Shown: positions 25,287-33,941 of the stretch, piece after piece | Numbering within the stretch: position 1 is the stretch's first letter | How the letters are laid out: each line of letters begins with the position of its first letter | DNA from: JALCOL01 sp022649665 | GTDB taxonomy: Bacteria > Bacillota > Bacilli > Lactobacillales > Enterococcaceae | Strand: one strand, 5' to 3' | Assembly: GCA_030372335.1 (NCBI GenBank) | Contig: JAUDCW010000009.1 | DNA: 64,000 nucleotides | Translations under genes and position numbers: made by a program | Notes under the pieces: model-generated | What the model saw: the letters and a program-made list of their open reading frames with translations, nothing else | The model's database searches: none | What the model was told of the DNA's origin: nothing

Positions 25287-26240
25287 TTATGACTGGTATG
25301 CCGCTAAAAATTCTGCCAGCTCTTCCGGTGTCGGCAAGTCATCGATCGCACTTGGATGGCTGACTTGCATCGCACCGATCGCATTGCCGCGCTCGAGCAT
25401 TTTTTCATACGTCAAGTCTTCCAAAAGTGCTGAAAGAAAACCAACGGTAAAACCATCACCCGCGCCAGTCGTATCAACGACCGTATCAAGCGGGAAGCCG
25501 TCGCCGCGGATCAACCGAACGGTATCATCATCGACATATTTCATAAAGGCGCCTTTTGGTCCGGTTTTGATCACGACACCCCGCGGATCATGTGCCAAAT
25601 AAAAATCAGCGATCACTTCGATGTCTTGCGAACCGGTCAAGATCCGGCCTTCCGAAACACCAGGCAAGACAAAATCCGCTTGGCGGGCGATCCGGTTGAT
25701 GCGCTCGATCATCAACGTCTCATCTTGCCAGAGGACAGGTCTGAGATTTGGATCGAACACGATCAAAGTTCCCTGTTCTTTGGCTTTTTGCACTAATCTT
25801 TCCGTCAGTGCAAATGTATCCTCCGTCAGTGCCATAAAGATCCCCGTCAAATGAAAAATATCGATCCCAGAGAAATCGATCTTTTCAGCAAAATCCGGTC
25901 CTAACGAAGCCGCCGCAGAATCTTGCCGAAAATAGACGACTTCCGGATCGCGTTCCTCAGAAAGGCCCTTCATTTGAAACCCGGTCGCATGCCGCTTGTC
26001 GCGCCGGATCATCGACGTATCGACCCCTTCATGCTGAAAAAAGTCCACGATATGCTCGCCCAAAGGATCGTTGCCGACTGCTGAAACAAATGCTGATCCA
26101 TGCCCCATCCGTGCCAAGCCGACTGCAACACTGACTTCTCCGGCGATCGAACGCTTGAACATTTCTACATTTTTTAGTTTTCCCGGCGTCTGCGCGCTGA
26201 AAAGGCCCAGCGGTTCGCCGATCGTCAACACTTTTCCCAT
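25287..26240 (-). CDS. PfkB-family sugar kinase, probably 2-keto-3-deoxygluconate kinase
   Basis: A 317-residue ribokinase-fold kinase. Visible are GGE-type start GEPLGLFSA, the substrate region EVVYFRQDSAAASL, the central VFDPNLRPVLW and the ATP-site signature DTTGAGDGFTVGFLSALL with catalytic Asp. The Y-x-R-x2-SA segment resembles KdgK, which phosphorylates 2-keto-3-deoxygluconate in uronate breakdown. No KdgA aldolase or uronate gene lies nearby, so a different sugar remains possible. GGAGGG precedes the ATG. It is a single-gene unit. Confidence 0.85.
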   Translation of the reverse strand: MGKVLTIGEPLGLFSAQTPGKLKNVEMFKRSIAGEVSVAVGLARMGHGSAFVSAVGNDPLGEHIVDFFQHEGVDTSMIRRDKRHATGFQMKGLSEERDPEVVYFRQDSAAASLGPDFAEKIDFSGIDIFHLTGIFMALTEDTFALTERLVQKAKEQGTLIVFDPNLRPVLWQDETLMIERINRIARQADFVLPGVSEGRILTGSQDIEVIADFYLAHDPRGVVIKTGPKGAFMKYVDDDTVRLIRGDGFPLDTVVDTTGAGDGFTVGFLSALLEDLTYEKMLERGNAIGAMQVSHPSAIDDLPTPEELAEFLAAYQS

Positions 26241-26310
26241 GATAATGCCCTCCTCAAATTTCTTTTATCTATTATAGCACGGAAAAAAGCTTTCCCGGGC
26301 AAAACGGCAA

Positions 26311-26892
26311 CTATTTGAGCTTCATGCGCCGTTTAAAGAGTCCGCAGAACAAGTAGCCGCAAGTGCAGCCGATAAAGTTCAGCAAAACATCACTCATGTC
26401 GAACGTCCCGATGAAGAACACATATTGGATCGTTTCAATACCGAAGATCGTCAACAATGCGATCGTGATAAATTCGAGCGGCCGCGCGCGCAGGCCATAT
26501 AGCGCACCGAGCGGGACAAAGTAAACGACGTTTAAGAACGCTTCTTTCAAAATCAGGATATTCGGCCTTAAAAAGTCAAACGGATTCAAGCTGAATGAGT
26601 GATAAGTTTGGGCTTTCGTAAAAAGCATCACAAAAAGAAAGAAAAGATACACCGTATAAAACAAATAAATATAGATCATCGAAAACGTCCGGTAATGCCA
26701 CTGCAGCAGAAAAAGCCAGATTGCAAGCGTCACGAAGATGATCAATGTCTCTTCACTATATTGAAAGCGCGCCATCATATTTTCAAGCCGCGGATAATTT
26801 TCGAGCAGCGGCACGACGACTCCCGAAATCAACAAATATGCGGCAATCGCACTTAAGAGGAGTGCCCCGCCAGCCCCCAGGATTTTTTTCAT
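26311..26892 (-). CDS. VanZ family membrane protein
   Basis: A 193-residue protein with about five transmembrane helices and the VanZ pattern: NPFDFLRPN, then NVVYFVPLGALYGL and GIETIQYVFFIGTFDMSDVLLNFIGCTCGYL, in which Glu, Gln, Asp, Asn and Gly recur in the family. VanZ-like proteins are common in lactic acid bacteria; VanZ itself gives low-level teicoplanin resistance, but the general role is unknown. GGGGGAGA precedes the ATG. Confidence 0.88.
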   Translation of the reverse strand: MKKILGAGGALLLSAIAAYLLISGVVVPLLENYPRLENMMARFQYSEETLIIFVTLAIWLFLLQWHYRTFSMIYIYLFYTVYLFFLFVMLFTKAQTYHSFSLNPFDFLRPNILILKEAFLNVVYFVPLGALYGLRARPLEFITIALLTIFGIETIQYVFFIGTFDMSDVLLNFIGCTCGYLFCGLFKRRMKLK

Positions 26893-26970
26893 TTCGATCT
26901 CCCCCGATCTACTCCATTCTACCAGATGAAACTGATGAGCTTATTTTAGCCGAATCATCTTAAATCAAAA

Positions 26971-27037
26971 TAAAGAGGAACCTTGACATAAGTTTTGTCA
27001 GGGTCCCTCTTTCTGGATAAACAGTGTTCCAAAAGCA
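26971..27037 (+). repeat. Two-hairpin intergenic element, copy D
   Basis: The hairpin AAAGAGG...TTGACA / TGTCAGG...CCTCTTT has its loop reversed (ends in TTTT) relative to most copies. The module GGATAAACAGTGTTCCAAAAGCAG follows, in shorter pieces here, and stops next to a CGCGCG/CGCGCG stem that overlaps the efp stop codon. It lies between vanZ and efp and probably terminates efp. Confidence 0.75.
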
Positions 27038-27047
27038 GTCCGCGCGA

Positions 27048-27608
27048 TTATTTCGCGCGTTTGGAGTAGGTGCCTTCTTGGGTATTGATCTCCAGATCAT
27101 CACCGACATTAATGAAGTCCGGCACGTTGACCACGAGCCCAGTTTCCATCGTGGCCGGTTTGCCGGAACCGGTCACGGTGGCGCCTTTGATCGATGGCTG
27201 CGTTTCAATGACCTTCAAAACAACCGTCGTCGGCAATTCGATCCCGATCACTTCATTGCCGTAAAAGTCGATTTTTGCTTCATTGTTTTCAAGCAGATAT
27301 TTCAGTTCGTTTTCGATCAGCGAAACCGGGATCTCGTATTGTTCATATGTTTCAGTATCCATAAAGACCGCCAAGTCGTCTTGGCTGTAGAGATATTGGA
27401 CTGGCTTGGTCTCGATGATCGCTTGTTCAAACTTTTCTTCCGGACGGAACGTCGTTTCATATGTGGCGCCGCTGCGAACGTCTTTCAGTTTCATCCGCAT
27501 GACCGTATTTCCCTTGCCGGGTTTGTGGTGATCGGCTGAAAGCACCCGAATCAGCTTTCCGTCTTGGACAAAAGTCATTCCTGCTTTTAAATCAATTGCT
27601 GGTATCAT
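27048..27608 (-). CDS. efp: Elongation factor P
   Basis: A 186-residue factor that relieves ribosome stalling at polyproline. It has three beta-barrel domains: KOW-like (about residues 1-64), with the modified-lysine loop HHKPGKGNT near residue 31, and two OB folds ending in the conserved GDDLEINTQEGTYSKRAK. GAGGAGC precedes the ATG. The loop lysine is in the position modified in Firmicutes. A degenerate chelatase-like gene lies 88 bases upstream on the same strand. Confidence 0.97.
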   Translation of the reverse strand: MIPAIDLKAGMTFVQDGKLIRVLSADHHKPGKGNTVMRMKLKDVRSGATYETTFRPEEKFEQAIIETKPVQYLYSQDDLAVFMDTETYEQYEIPVSLIENELKYLLENNEAKIDFYGNEVIGIELPTTVVLKVIETQPSIKGATVTGSGKPATMETGLVVNVPDFINVGDDLEINTQEGTYSKRAK

Positions 27609-27696
27609 TTCAATTGCTCCTCTTCTATTTTTGATCGATCTTGCGCTTCTTTATTCAAGAGGAGGCGAATTCCCCATTTTTCCGCCGATCTGCAAA

Positions 27697-28398
27697 TTAT
27701 TCATCGAACATCCCGCCCAGCAGATCTTCAGCTGGTTCAAACGGGATCCGCGCAGGAAAAGCGATCTCCTGCCCGCTTGCCGTGCACTCTTTGATCACCG
27801 TTTCCAACCGGCGGAAATCTTCATCCGGCAGCAGGAAATACGGGATAACCGCAACCCCAGCGTCTTTCCAGTCATCCAGCGCCTGTGCGAGCGAATCATG
27901 CGCTTGAGATTCATTGATGCGCCCCAAACGCAGCCGCTCCGCCGGAAGTCCGGCGCTGAGCTGTGCGAACATTTTTCGGACCGCTGCAGCCGCGGTCTCG
28001 TCGCCGCCGACCGCTAAAATGATCTTAGTCGCAGTATGGATGTTCATCAACGTAAATATTTTCTGGCGCACATAGCTGACGATCCCCGCTGCTGAGCCGA
28101 ACGCCTCTCCCTGCTGAAGTGCGACGGCGGTCTGTTCCGCAAGGAGCTGCGTCAGACGCTTTACGTCTTCAGAAAACGCAAACGTCGAAAACATCACGAC
28201 CGGCTGGATGAAAAGCTCCGCGATCCCGCTTTCCTTGATGCGCATAGCCAATTTCTCACACCCGCCAGCTGAAAGATCCGCTGCGGCGGCAAAAATCGGC
28301 CGCTTCAGGGCTTGTTCCATCCAGTGCACAAATTTCTCTTGCGCCGCTGCTTCTTCAGCTGAAGTAGTTTTTTCAAAAATCAAAAGCATTCCTTGCAT
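27697..28398 (-). CDS. Degenerate CbiX/SirB-like protein
   Basis: A 233-residue protein with two tandem halves resembling sirohydrochlorin chelatase: IQPVVMFSTFAFSEDVKRL and VAVIPYFLLPDEDFRRLETVI occupy the usual strand-and-loop positions. The metal-binding histidines of the GHGS motifs are gone, replaced by IFEKTTS in the first half and AVGGDETA in the second. It is thus probably not a chelatase; no sirohaem or cobalamin gene is nearby. AGGAGCG precedes the ATG. The family assignment is by pattern only. Confidence 0.6.
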   Translation of the reverse strand: MQGMLLIFEKTTSAEEAAAQEKFVHWMEQALKRPIFAAAADLSAGGCEKLAMRIKESGIAELFIQPVVMFSTFAFSEDVKRLTQLLAEQTAVALQQGEAFGSAAGIVSYVRQKIFTLMNIHTATKIILAVGGDETAAAAVRKMFAQLSAGLPAERLRLGRINESQAHDSLAQALDDWKDAGVAVIPYFLLPDEDFRRLETVIKECTASGQEIAFPARIPFEPAEDLLGGMFDE

Positions 28399-28494
28399 GC
28401 TTGACGCTCCTTTTCATTTGCTTCTTGTTTGATTATACCTTGTTCTGCGGCAGAATGAAAATCGGCCTTTTTGGAAAACTCGAAGTGTCGCGGA

Positions 28495-28522
28495 TTGTGA
28501 AAATGCCGGCTTTTGCTATAAT
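28495..28522 (+). promoter_or_regulatory. Promoter of the old-yellow-enzyme gene
   Basis: TTGTGA, a 16-base spacer, then TATAAT with TGC in front (extended -10), 21 bases before the start codon. A strong vegetative promoter. Confidence 0.75.
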
Positions 28523-28542
28523 GCTTGTGAAGGAGGGATACA

Positions 28543-29649
28543 ATGTCAGAATATCATTTTTTATATCCTTACGTATTCAAAAATGGATTGCGCGTCAATA
28601 ACCGGATCGTCATGCCGCCGATGACGACGAAAAGCAGTTTTTATAATGGAATGATCACGACCGATGAACATGCTTATTACGCGGCCCGCGCCGGCGGACC
28701 GGGGATCATCGTGACCGGAGCAGCCAATGTCAGTGCTCGCGGAAAAGGTTTCCCGGGGGCGTTGTCGATCGCCGCCGACGGCATGATCCCTGAACTTTTG
28801 CGGTTGTCGACCGCGGTGAAAGCACGCGGCTCAAAACTCGTGGTCCAGCTGTTCCATGCCGGTGCGAAAACCGTGCCCGCTCTTTTAGACGGCAAATTGC
28901 CGCTTGCTCCCAGCAAATTAGCTGATCATTCAGTCGAAGTGCTGGATGATGCACAAATCGAAACGATCGTCGCTGACTTTGCAGCAGCTGCCAAACGCGC
29001 GATCGCGTCAGGCTTCAACGGGGTCGAGATCCACGGAGACGGCGGCTTCCTGCTCCAGCAGTTTTTCTCGCCAAAAACGAATCAGCGGCCGGATCAATGG
29101 GGCGGCAGCATCGAAAATCGCGCTCGTCTGGCGCTGATGATCGTGGAGCGTGTGCGCGAAGTGATCGATAATGCCGAAATGCGGCGGCCGTTTTTGTTGG
29201 GCTTTCGCTTTGCCCCGGAAGAAACAGACGGCGGCTTTACCTTGGCGGATACCTTGCAGCTGGTCGAACTGTTGCGCGAAAAGGTCGATTATCTTCATCT
29301 TTCAATGAGTGATTTCAAAGCACAAAGCGAAACTTCGCATGAAGATCAGCTGACGCTTTCAGCGCTGGCAGCAGTCAAAGGTGAAACGCCGCTGATCGCG
29401 GTCGGCGGCATCAAAACTCCGGCGCAAGCGCAAGAAGCACTCGCTTTGGGAGCCGACTTCGCCAGTCTCGGGAAAGAATTGATCCGCGAGCCGCAGTGGG
29501 TCCAAAAGATCGCTTACGGCGATGAGGACAGTTTGCGCACAACGATCAGCCCATGCGACTTCGAAGAGCTCGCGATCCCGCCGGTCATGCAAAGTTATCT
29601 CGTGACCCAGTTCAAACAAACGATGGGCTTCACCCGTTTAGAAGACTAA
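28543..29649 (+). CDS. NADH:flavin oxidoreductase, old yellow enzyme family
   Basis: A 368-residue FMN barrel protein. Motifs are NRIVMPPMTT, LVVQLFHAG, FNGVEIHGDGGFLLQQFFSPKTNQRPDQWGG in pieces (the active-site H-G-x4-L-x-Q-F pattern) and FIENRARL-like SIENRARLALMIVERV, then IAVGGIKTP and LGADFASLGKELIREPQW. Short length places it among bacterial single-domain members that reduce activated alkenes with NAD(P)H. AAGGAGGG precedes the ATG. The native substrate is unknown. Confidence 0.93.
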   Translation: MSEYHFLYPYVFKNGLRVNNRIVMPPMTTKSSFYNGMITTDEHAYYAARAGGPGIIVTGAANVSARGKGFPGALSIAADGMIPELLRLSTAVKARGSKLVVQLFHAGAKTVPALLDGKLPLAPSKLADHSVEVLDDAQIETIVADFAAAAKRAIASGFNGVEIHGDGGFLLQQFFSPKTNQRPDQWGGSIENRARLALMIVERVREVIDNAEMRRPFLLGFRFAPEETDGGFTLADTLQLVELLREKVDYLHLSMSDFKAQSETSHEDQLTLSALAAVKGETPLIAVGGIKTPAQAQEALALGADFASLGKELIREPQWVQKIAYGDEDSLRTTISPCDFEELAIPPVMQSYLVTQFKQTMGFTRLED

Positions 29650-29664
29650 ATAACTTTTTTATCC

Positions 29665-29702
29665 AAAAAACAGCCGCGGCAGATTTTGCCGCGGCTGTTT
29701 TC
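29665..29702. terminator. Bidirectional terminator
   Basis: ACAGCCGCGGCA pairs with TTGCCGCGGCTGT around a short loop, with A-run before and T-run after. Shared by the convergent oxidoreductase and MFS genes. Confidence 0.85.
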
Positions 29703-29721
29703 AGCAACTACTGAAATCTGA

Positions 29722-30921
29722 TTATTCGGATTCCGCTTCCATCTCCAGCTCTGCTGCAGGCTGTGGATGGTAAAAAATCCCATACAACACGATGCAGACA
29801 AGCGGGATCACCCCGGCGACTTGATACAATCCTGAAAAGGACAGCATATTTTGCAGCATCCCCATGAGATACGGTCCAACGCCGAGTCCCAAGTCAAGAC
29901 CGATAAAGTACGTCGAAAGTGCCACCCCAACGCGAGCGATCGGTGCCAATTTCAAGCAGACCGCTTGACCGTTCGACATAAACGTTCCGTAGCCGAGGCC
30001 GATCAATCCGCCTGAGATCAATAGCATTGCGCCGCTTGTCGTAAAGCTTAAAACGAACAACCCGAGCGCTAAAAAGGCGAAACTTGGATACAAAACATAA
30101 TTTTCGCCTTTCTTATCAAAGATCTTGCCGGATGCGGGACGCGTGAATGTCACGACTAGCGCATAAACGACAAAGAAGAACGTGCTGATCTCTGCCAGAT
30201 TGATTTCTTTAGCATAAGCAGCCAAGAAAGATAAGACGCTGGAATAAGACAGGCCGATCAAAAAGCCGATAAAGGAAATGAACAATACACGGTATTCGAC
30301 AAAACTATCAAGCGTATATTTCTTTGCCAACCGGATCGCATCCGCATTGAGTGCGATGTTTTGGATCTTCATGGCAAAGCAGGCAATAGTGGTCAAAGCG
30401 ATCATGACCGTTGAAAATACAATGATGGCATAAAAATTCGAAAAGTTCAAAAGCAGCATCCCGATAAATGGTCCGATCGCCGCAGCCAAGCTGGTGCTGA
30501 GCCCATAATAGTTGATCCCTTGCCCGTATTTATTTTTCGGGATATAAGCGGTCACGATCGTATTGCAGGCAGTCGAAACGACCCCATAAGCGAATCCATT
30601 CAAGAAACGAATCGCAAACATCACGCCGATCGTCGGAATATAAAAATAGGCGGCAGTGGTCACTAGATAAAACAAAATACCGTAACGCAGTACTTGCTTG
30701 CGGCCGTAAAGTTCCAATTTCTTGCCGAAAAACAAACGCGCAAGCAGCGTGCCGATGATATAGATCCCCGAGGCAAAACCAGCTTGGCCGGTCGTCGCTC
30801 CCAGATTATCTTTGGCAATGACCGCAATGATCACCATCAGCAAATAGTAGATCAAATAAACGATAAAATTAATGACCGTGATGCTTAAAAAGCCTTTGTT
30901 GAATAACTTCGTTTCTTCCAT
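29722..30921 (-). CDS. MFS transporter
   Basis: A 399-residue permease with about twelve hydrophobic helices. The family loop between helices 2 and 3 reads RLFFGKKLELYGRKQVLRYG, and a second cytoplasmic loop has RPASGKIFDKKGENYVLY. The layout suits drug or metabolite efflux. The tail is acidic. AGGGTGA lies upstream of the ATG at a long spacing of about eleven bases, so translation may be weak. A small reading frame of unknown nature lies upstream. Confidence 0.9.
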   Translation of the reverse strand: MEETKLFNKGFLSITVINFIVYLIYYLLMVIIAVIAKDNLGATTGQAGFASGIYIIGTLLARLFFGKKLELYGRKQVLRYGILFYLVTTAAYFYIPTIGVMFAIRFLNGFAYGVVSTACNTIVTAYIPKNKYGQGINYYGLSTSLAAAIGPFIGMLLLNFSNFYAIIVFSTVMIALTTIACFAMKIQNIALNADAIRLAKKYTLDSFVEYRVLFISFIGFLIGLSYSSVLSFLAAYAKEINLAEISTFFFVVYALVVTFTRPASGKIFDKKGENYVLYPSFAFLALGLFVLSFTTSGAMLLISGGLIGLGYGTFMSNGQAVCLKLAPIARVGVALSTYFIGLDLGLGVGPYLMGMLQNMLSFSGLYQVAGVIPLVCIVLYGIFYHPQPAAELEMEAESE

Positions 30922-30973
30922 TTTTTTGAATTCACCCTAATTTTTTATTTTTGTCTGAAAAAGCAGACAAAAG

Positions 30974-31261
30974 TTAAGGGCTGCCGATCAAGAAACGGTA
31001 TTGATGTTTGATCAGCGCGTAACTGTGCCGATTTCGCCGGACAAAGAAAAAGTGTTTCGTCAAAAGACATGCAGCACAGCAGATTTCGATGAGCGGCAGC
31101 TGACTGGCGTATTTATGGAGTGTCTGCAGTGAGCGGCAGAGGTTTTTTCGCAGCCGCGGCCAATAATCGAATAAATGAAATTGCTCCAAGATCAGCAGAA
31201 AAACCGCTGTCCGGGACAAAAATTGCAAAATAATAAGTCCTTCGCTGAAAATCCGCAGCAC
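30974..31261 (-). CDS. Possible small hydrophobic/basic protein
   Basis: A possible 95-residue protein starting at GTG, with AAGGAAGG upstream. It has a hydrophobic first third (LIILQFLSRTAVFLLILEQF) and a basic, His- and Cys-containing remainder. I recognise no family, and coding is uncertain; the interval 30922-31361 has no other candidate. If real, it would be cotranscribed with the MFS gene 52 bases downstream. Confidence 0.35.
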   Translation of the reverse strand: MLRIFSEGLIILQFLSRTAVFLLILEQFHLFDYWPRLRKNLCRSLQTLHKYASQLPLIEICCAACLLTKHFFFVRRNRHSYALIKHQYRFLIGSP

Positions 31262-31361
31262 GCTCACCTTCCTTCAAAGATAGTCAGCTCTTAGCATACC
31301 AAAAAATGAGCGGCTAATAAACGGTTCCTTGGAATTTTCTGAAAAAACTTTTTAATATCAG

Positions 31362-31390
31362 AAAAAAACCGCTGCGACTTCTCAGCGGTG
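31362..31390 (-). terminator. Terminator overlapping the GNAT stop codon
   Basis: On the minus strand ACCGCTG pairs with CAGCGGT, followed by seven T. The left arm contains the stop codon of the acetyltransferase gene. Confidence 0.75.
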
Positions 31391-31798
31391 ATGGATCAGT
31401 TTCACGACTTGAAATTCATCCGTCGGGTTTGTTTCGCGGAATCCGCAGCTCTCGTAAAATTTGACTGCTCCCCGGTCGCTCGGTGTCGCTAAAAAGATCT
31501 GCGGCACTTCGGCATAAAGTGCCAAGACTTTCGTCATCAGCCGAAAAGCGATCCCGCGGCTTTGAAATGCCGGATCGACTAATAGATCTTGGATCAAGAG
31601 CACTGTATGCCCGTCGCCGACCGCCCGGATCAGCCCGACCAGCCGGTCACCTTCCCAAGCGGTCACCACTGCAAGCGAGTTTTTGATGCCAGCTAAAAGC
31701 GCCGCGGGGTCTTTCGTATAAAACTTCCAGCCGATGCTTTCATAAAGTGCCAAGACCTCTTCTTGCGGCAGATCCAGTTTGTTTTTATAATGAATCAC
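31382..31798 (-). CDS. GNAT family N-acetyltransferase
   Basis: A 138-residue acetyltransferase. The acetyl-CoA region is IQDLLVDPAFQSRGIAFRLMTKVL, followed by FLATPSDRGAVKFYESCGFRETN, the usual C-terminal strand-loop-helix. A GTG start is chosen because AAAGGAGG lies eight bases upstream; the frame extends to an ATG 60 bases earlier that lacks a ribosome site. Substrate unknown. Confidence 0.88.
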   Translation of the reverse strand: MIHYKNKLDLPQEEVLALYESIGWKFYTKDPAALLAGIKNSLAVVTAWEGDRLVGLIRAVGDGHTVLLIQDLLVDPAFQSRGIAFRLMTKVLALYAEVPQIFLATPSDRGAVKFYESCGFRETNPTDEFQVVKLIHHR

Positions 31799-31876
31799 CT
31801 TTTTCTCCTCCTTTGAATATCCAACTTCCCCTGTATGCACCCGCTTCTTATAAAACATCCGGCTCGTGCGGTGGAA

Positions 31877-31933
31877 TTACGAGCAATAAAATATTGAAAA
31901 AAACAAAAGACCAATGACGCCGGCAAGCGTCAT
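31877..31933 (-). CDS. Possible 18-residue hydrophobic peptide
   Basis: ATG with a strong AAGGAG seven bases upstream, then a short hydrophobic peptide MTLAGVIGLLFFSIFYCS. It lies upstream of the GNAT gene on the same strand and is followed by a GCTCGT/ACGAGC stem. It could be a leader peptide or a small membrane peptide, or chance. Confidence 0.25.
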   Translation of the reverse strand: MTLAGVIGLLFFSIFYCS

Positions 31934-31967
31934 CAGATTCTCCTTGTGAAAATCCACTATCAGTTCC

Positions 31968-32060
31968 AAAAAGGGATCGTGACAAAATTGTCACGATCCC
32001 TTTTTACGAATAAATGGTGTTCCAAAAACAGCTTCTTCAAAATGAAGGGCTTTTGGAACC
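31968..32060 (+). repeat. Two-hairpin intergenic element, copy E
   Basis: The first hairpin AAAAAGGGATCGTGAC / GTCACGATCCCTTTTT is perfect. The module GAATAAATGGTGTTCCAAAA follows, and the second hairpin closes with TTTTGGAACC at 32051-32060, pairing with GGTGTTCCAAAA. It lies at the 3' end of yqeY and can act as its terminator on the minus strand. Confidence 0.85.
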
Positions 32061-32074
32061 GCCTGTTTGTTTTT

Positions 32075-32521
32075 TTATGCATTGAGCAGTTTTTTAACGA
32101 ATGCCTGGACTTGGGTCCCGTCCGCTTTGCCTTTGACTTGCGGCATCACGACGCCCATCACTTTGCCGAACTCTTTGGGTGATTTCGCACCGGTTTTTTG
32201 GATCGCTCGTTGAACGATCGCTTCCAGTTCAGCATCGCTGAGGGGTTGCGGCATATATTGAGAAAGCACTTTGATTTCTTCTTGCGCTTTTTCCGCTAAA
32301 TCACTGCGTCCGGCAGCTTCAAACTCTTTGTGGGAGTCTTTCCGCTGTTTCATCTCGCGCGCCAGAAGAGTTAATTCTTCCTCTTCGGTAAGCGGGTGGC
32401 CGGTCTTGATCTCTTCATTTTGAACGGCAGCTTTCAACATGCGGATCACCGAAAGTGTCTCTTTGTCCTTCGCCTTCATCGCTTGCTTCATGTCTGCATT
32501 CAAGGTGTCTTTCAGGGACAT
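32075..32521 (-). CDS. yqeY: GatB/YqeY domain-containing protein
   Basis: A 148-residue protein consisting only of the YqeY domain, which is homologous to the tail of the GatB/GatE amidotransferase subunits and thought to contact tRNA. Visible are MKAKDKETLSVIRMLKAA, the central KVLSQYMPQPLSDAELEAIV and GKVMGVVMPQVKGKADG. It is cotranscribed with rpsU 25 bases upstream, the standard Firmicute pairing. AGGAGTT precedes the ATG. Confidence 0.95.
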   Translation of the reverse strand: MSLKDTLNADMKQAMKAKDKETLSVIRMLKAAVQNEEIKTGHPLTEEEELTLLAREMKQRKDSHKEFEAAGRSDLAEKAQEEIKVLSQYMPQPLSDAELEAIVQRAIQKTGAKSPKEFGKVMGVVMPQVKGKADGTQVQAFVKKLLNA

Positions 32522-32546
32522 TAAATCCCAACTCCTATCAGATCAA

Positions 32547-32723
32547 TTAGAATTTTTTACGTTTCCGTGCCGCTTCTGATTTCTTTTTACGTCTAACGCT
32601 AGGTTTTTCATAAAATTCACGTTTGCGAGATTCTTGCAAAGTACCAGCTTTTGAAACGGAACGCTTAAAGCGACGAAGAGCATCATCAAGAGATTCGTTT
32701 TTGCGAACGACTGTTTTTGACAT
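32547..32723 (-). CDS. rpsU: 30S ribosomal protein S21
   Basis: A 58-residue basic protein, starting MSKTVVRKNESLDDALRRFK and continuing with SVSKAGTLQESRKREFYEKP, ending in a Lys/Arg-rich tail (ARKRKKF). This is S21 of the small ribosomal subunit, near the anti-Shine-Dalgarno region. GGAGGGAGGG lies upstream of the ATG. It precedes yqeY in the same operon. Codon choice differs from many neighbours (more GTT, TCT and CGT), as expected for a highly expressed gene. Confidence 0.97.
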   Translation of the reverse strand: MSKTVVRKNESLDDALRRFKRSVSKAGTLQESRKREFYEKPSVRRKKKSEAARKRKKF

Positions 32724-32954
32724 ATAAATTCCCTCCCTCCGAGCTCAAAAAGTAACCGTTTGAATGGAATGATTCCATGCCAACTGTCCTTTAAGTATTA
32801 TAACGAAGTGTGGGAAACGCGTCAACATGAAACGTTTGATTCAAATCAGTTTTCTGTTGTTTATTTTTTTATGGAAAAATCAAATTCGCCTAGATTCATG
32901 CCCTTTTTCTTTTCTATTTGTTATAATGAATCTATATCGAGAGGAGGTGTCGTA

Positions 32955-33830
32955 ATGAGCGATGCCCATATCCCCGCTTCAACTTCCAACCCGGAAGAAA
33001 TCAATATTTTTATTCTGTCTGACTCGGCCGGCGAAACCGGAACCAAGCTGGCGCAAGCCGCGATGGCGCAGTATCCCGGTCTGGAATTTACGATTTTCCG
33101 CCGCACATTTATTTCTGACATCGATCATTTGAAAAAAGTCATGAATGATGTCAAAGTGCAAAACGGAATCGTTATCTTTTCATTGGTCAAAGACCCGCTG
33201 CGCGATTATTGTACGGAGTTTTGCATGGAAAATAATTTATTCTATATGAATATTTTAAATCCGCTCGTCAGCGAGATCCAGCGGCGCACTAAAGTCGCCC
33301 CAAGTGGTGAACGCGGTGCTCTTCATCATTTGAACGAAAACTATTTCAAACGGATCAAAGCAATGGAGTTTGCAGTCAAATATGACGACGGTAAAGATCC
33401 GCGCGGCTTCTTGAAAGCCGACTTGGTGATCCTCGGCGTCTCGCGAACTTCAAAAACACCTGTCAGTTTGTTTTTAGCGAATAAAAATCTGCGTGTTGCG
33501 AACTTGCCGATCGTTCCGAACGCACATATCCCTGAACAGATCTACCAAGTTGATCCGAGCAAGATCGTCGGGCTGACGAACGATCCGGCAGTCCTGCTGA
33601 ATATCCGGCGCGAACGCCTGCGCTCTTACGGTTTGGATCCAGATACCGCCTATTCAGACATGGACAAGATCCGTGAAGAATTGGCGTTCGCCGATGACCT
33701 TTACCGTAAACTCGGCTGCGTTGTGATCAATGTCGCAAAACTTTCGATCGAAGAGACAGCGGCTTTGATCATGGAAAAACTCCACTTGGAAGACCATAGC
33801 TATTCCGGTGCAGATCAGCGCTCGGAATGA
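32955..33830 (+). CDS. Bifunctional kinase/phosphorylase regulating PEP synthase or PPDK (DUF299)
   Basis: A 291-residue protein of the PpsR/PDRP family, which uses ADP to phosphorylate and inactivate phosphoenolpyruvate synthase or pyruvate phosphate dikinase and reverses this with phosphate. Family marks are IFILSDSAGETG, the P-loop GVSRTSKTPVSLFLAN, and VGLTNDPAVLLNIRRERLRSYG. GAGGAGGTG precedes the ATG at 32955; an upstream in-frame extension has no ribosome site. It is divergent from rpsU-yqeY, as its homologue YqfL often is in Firmicutes. Its target enzyme is not in the window. Confidence 0.95.
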   Translation: MSDAHIPASTSNPEEINIFILSDSAGETGTKLAQAAMAQYPGLEFTIFRRTFISDIDHLKKVMNDVKVQNGIVIFSLVKDPLRDYCTEFCMENNLFYMNILNPLVSEIQRRTKVAPSGERGALHHLNENYFKRIKAMEFAVKYDDGKDPRGFLKADLVILGVSRTSKTPVSLFLANKNLRVANLPIVPNAHIPEQIYQVDPSKIVGLTNDPAVLLNIRRERLRSYGLDPDTAYSDMDKIREELAFADDLYRKLGCVVINVAKLSIEETAALIMEKLHLEDHSYSGADQRSE

Positions 33831-33864
33831 ATTTAAAAGTCTTCTTTTTTCAGATATAAATGAA

Positions 33865-33910
33865 ACCACGGTTCCAAGTCTTGAATAGGACTTGAAATCG
33901 TGGTCTTTTT
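33865..33910 (+). terminator. Terminator of the kinase/phosphorylase gene
   Basis: ACCACG..CAAGTC pairs with GACTTG..CGTGGT with small internal loops, followed by five T. Confidence 0.8.
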
Positions 33911-33941
33911 CCATCCTCTTGTTGATCATTTTGAAAAAAAA

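Noticed and set aside
32760..32954. Extension of the kinase/phosphorylase gene by 65 codons
   Set aside because: The extra sequence overlaps the promoter region and is unlike the family; a good ribosome site marks the start at 32955.
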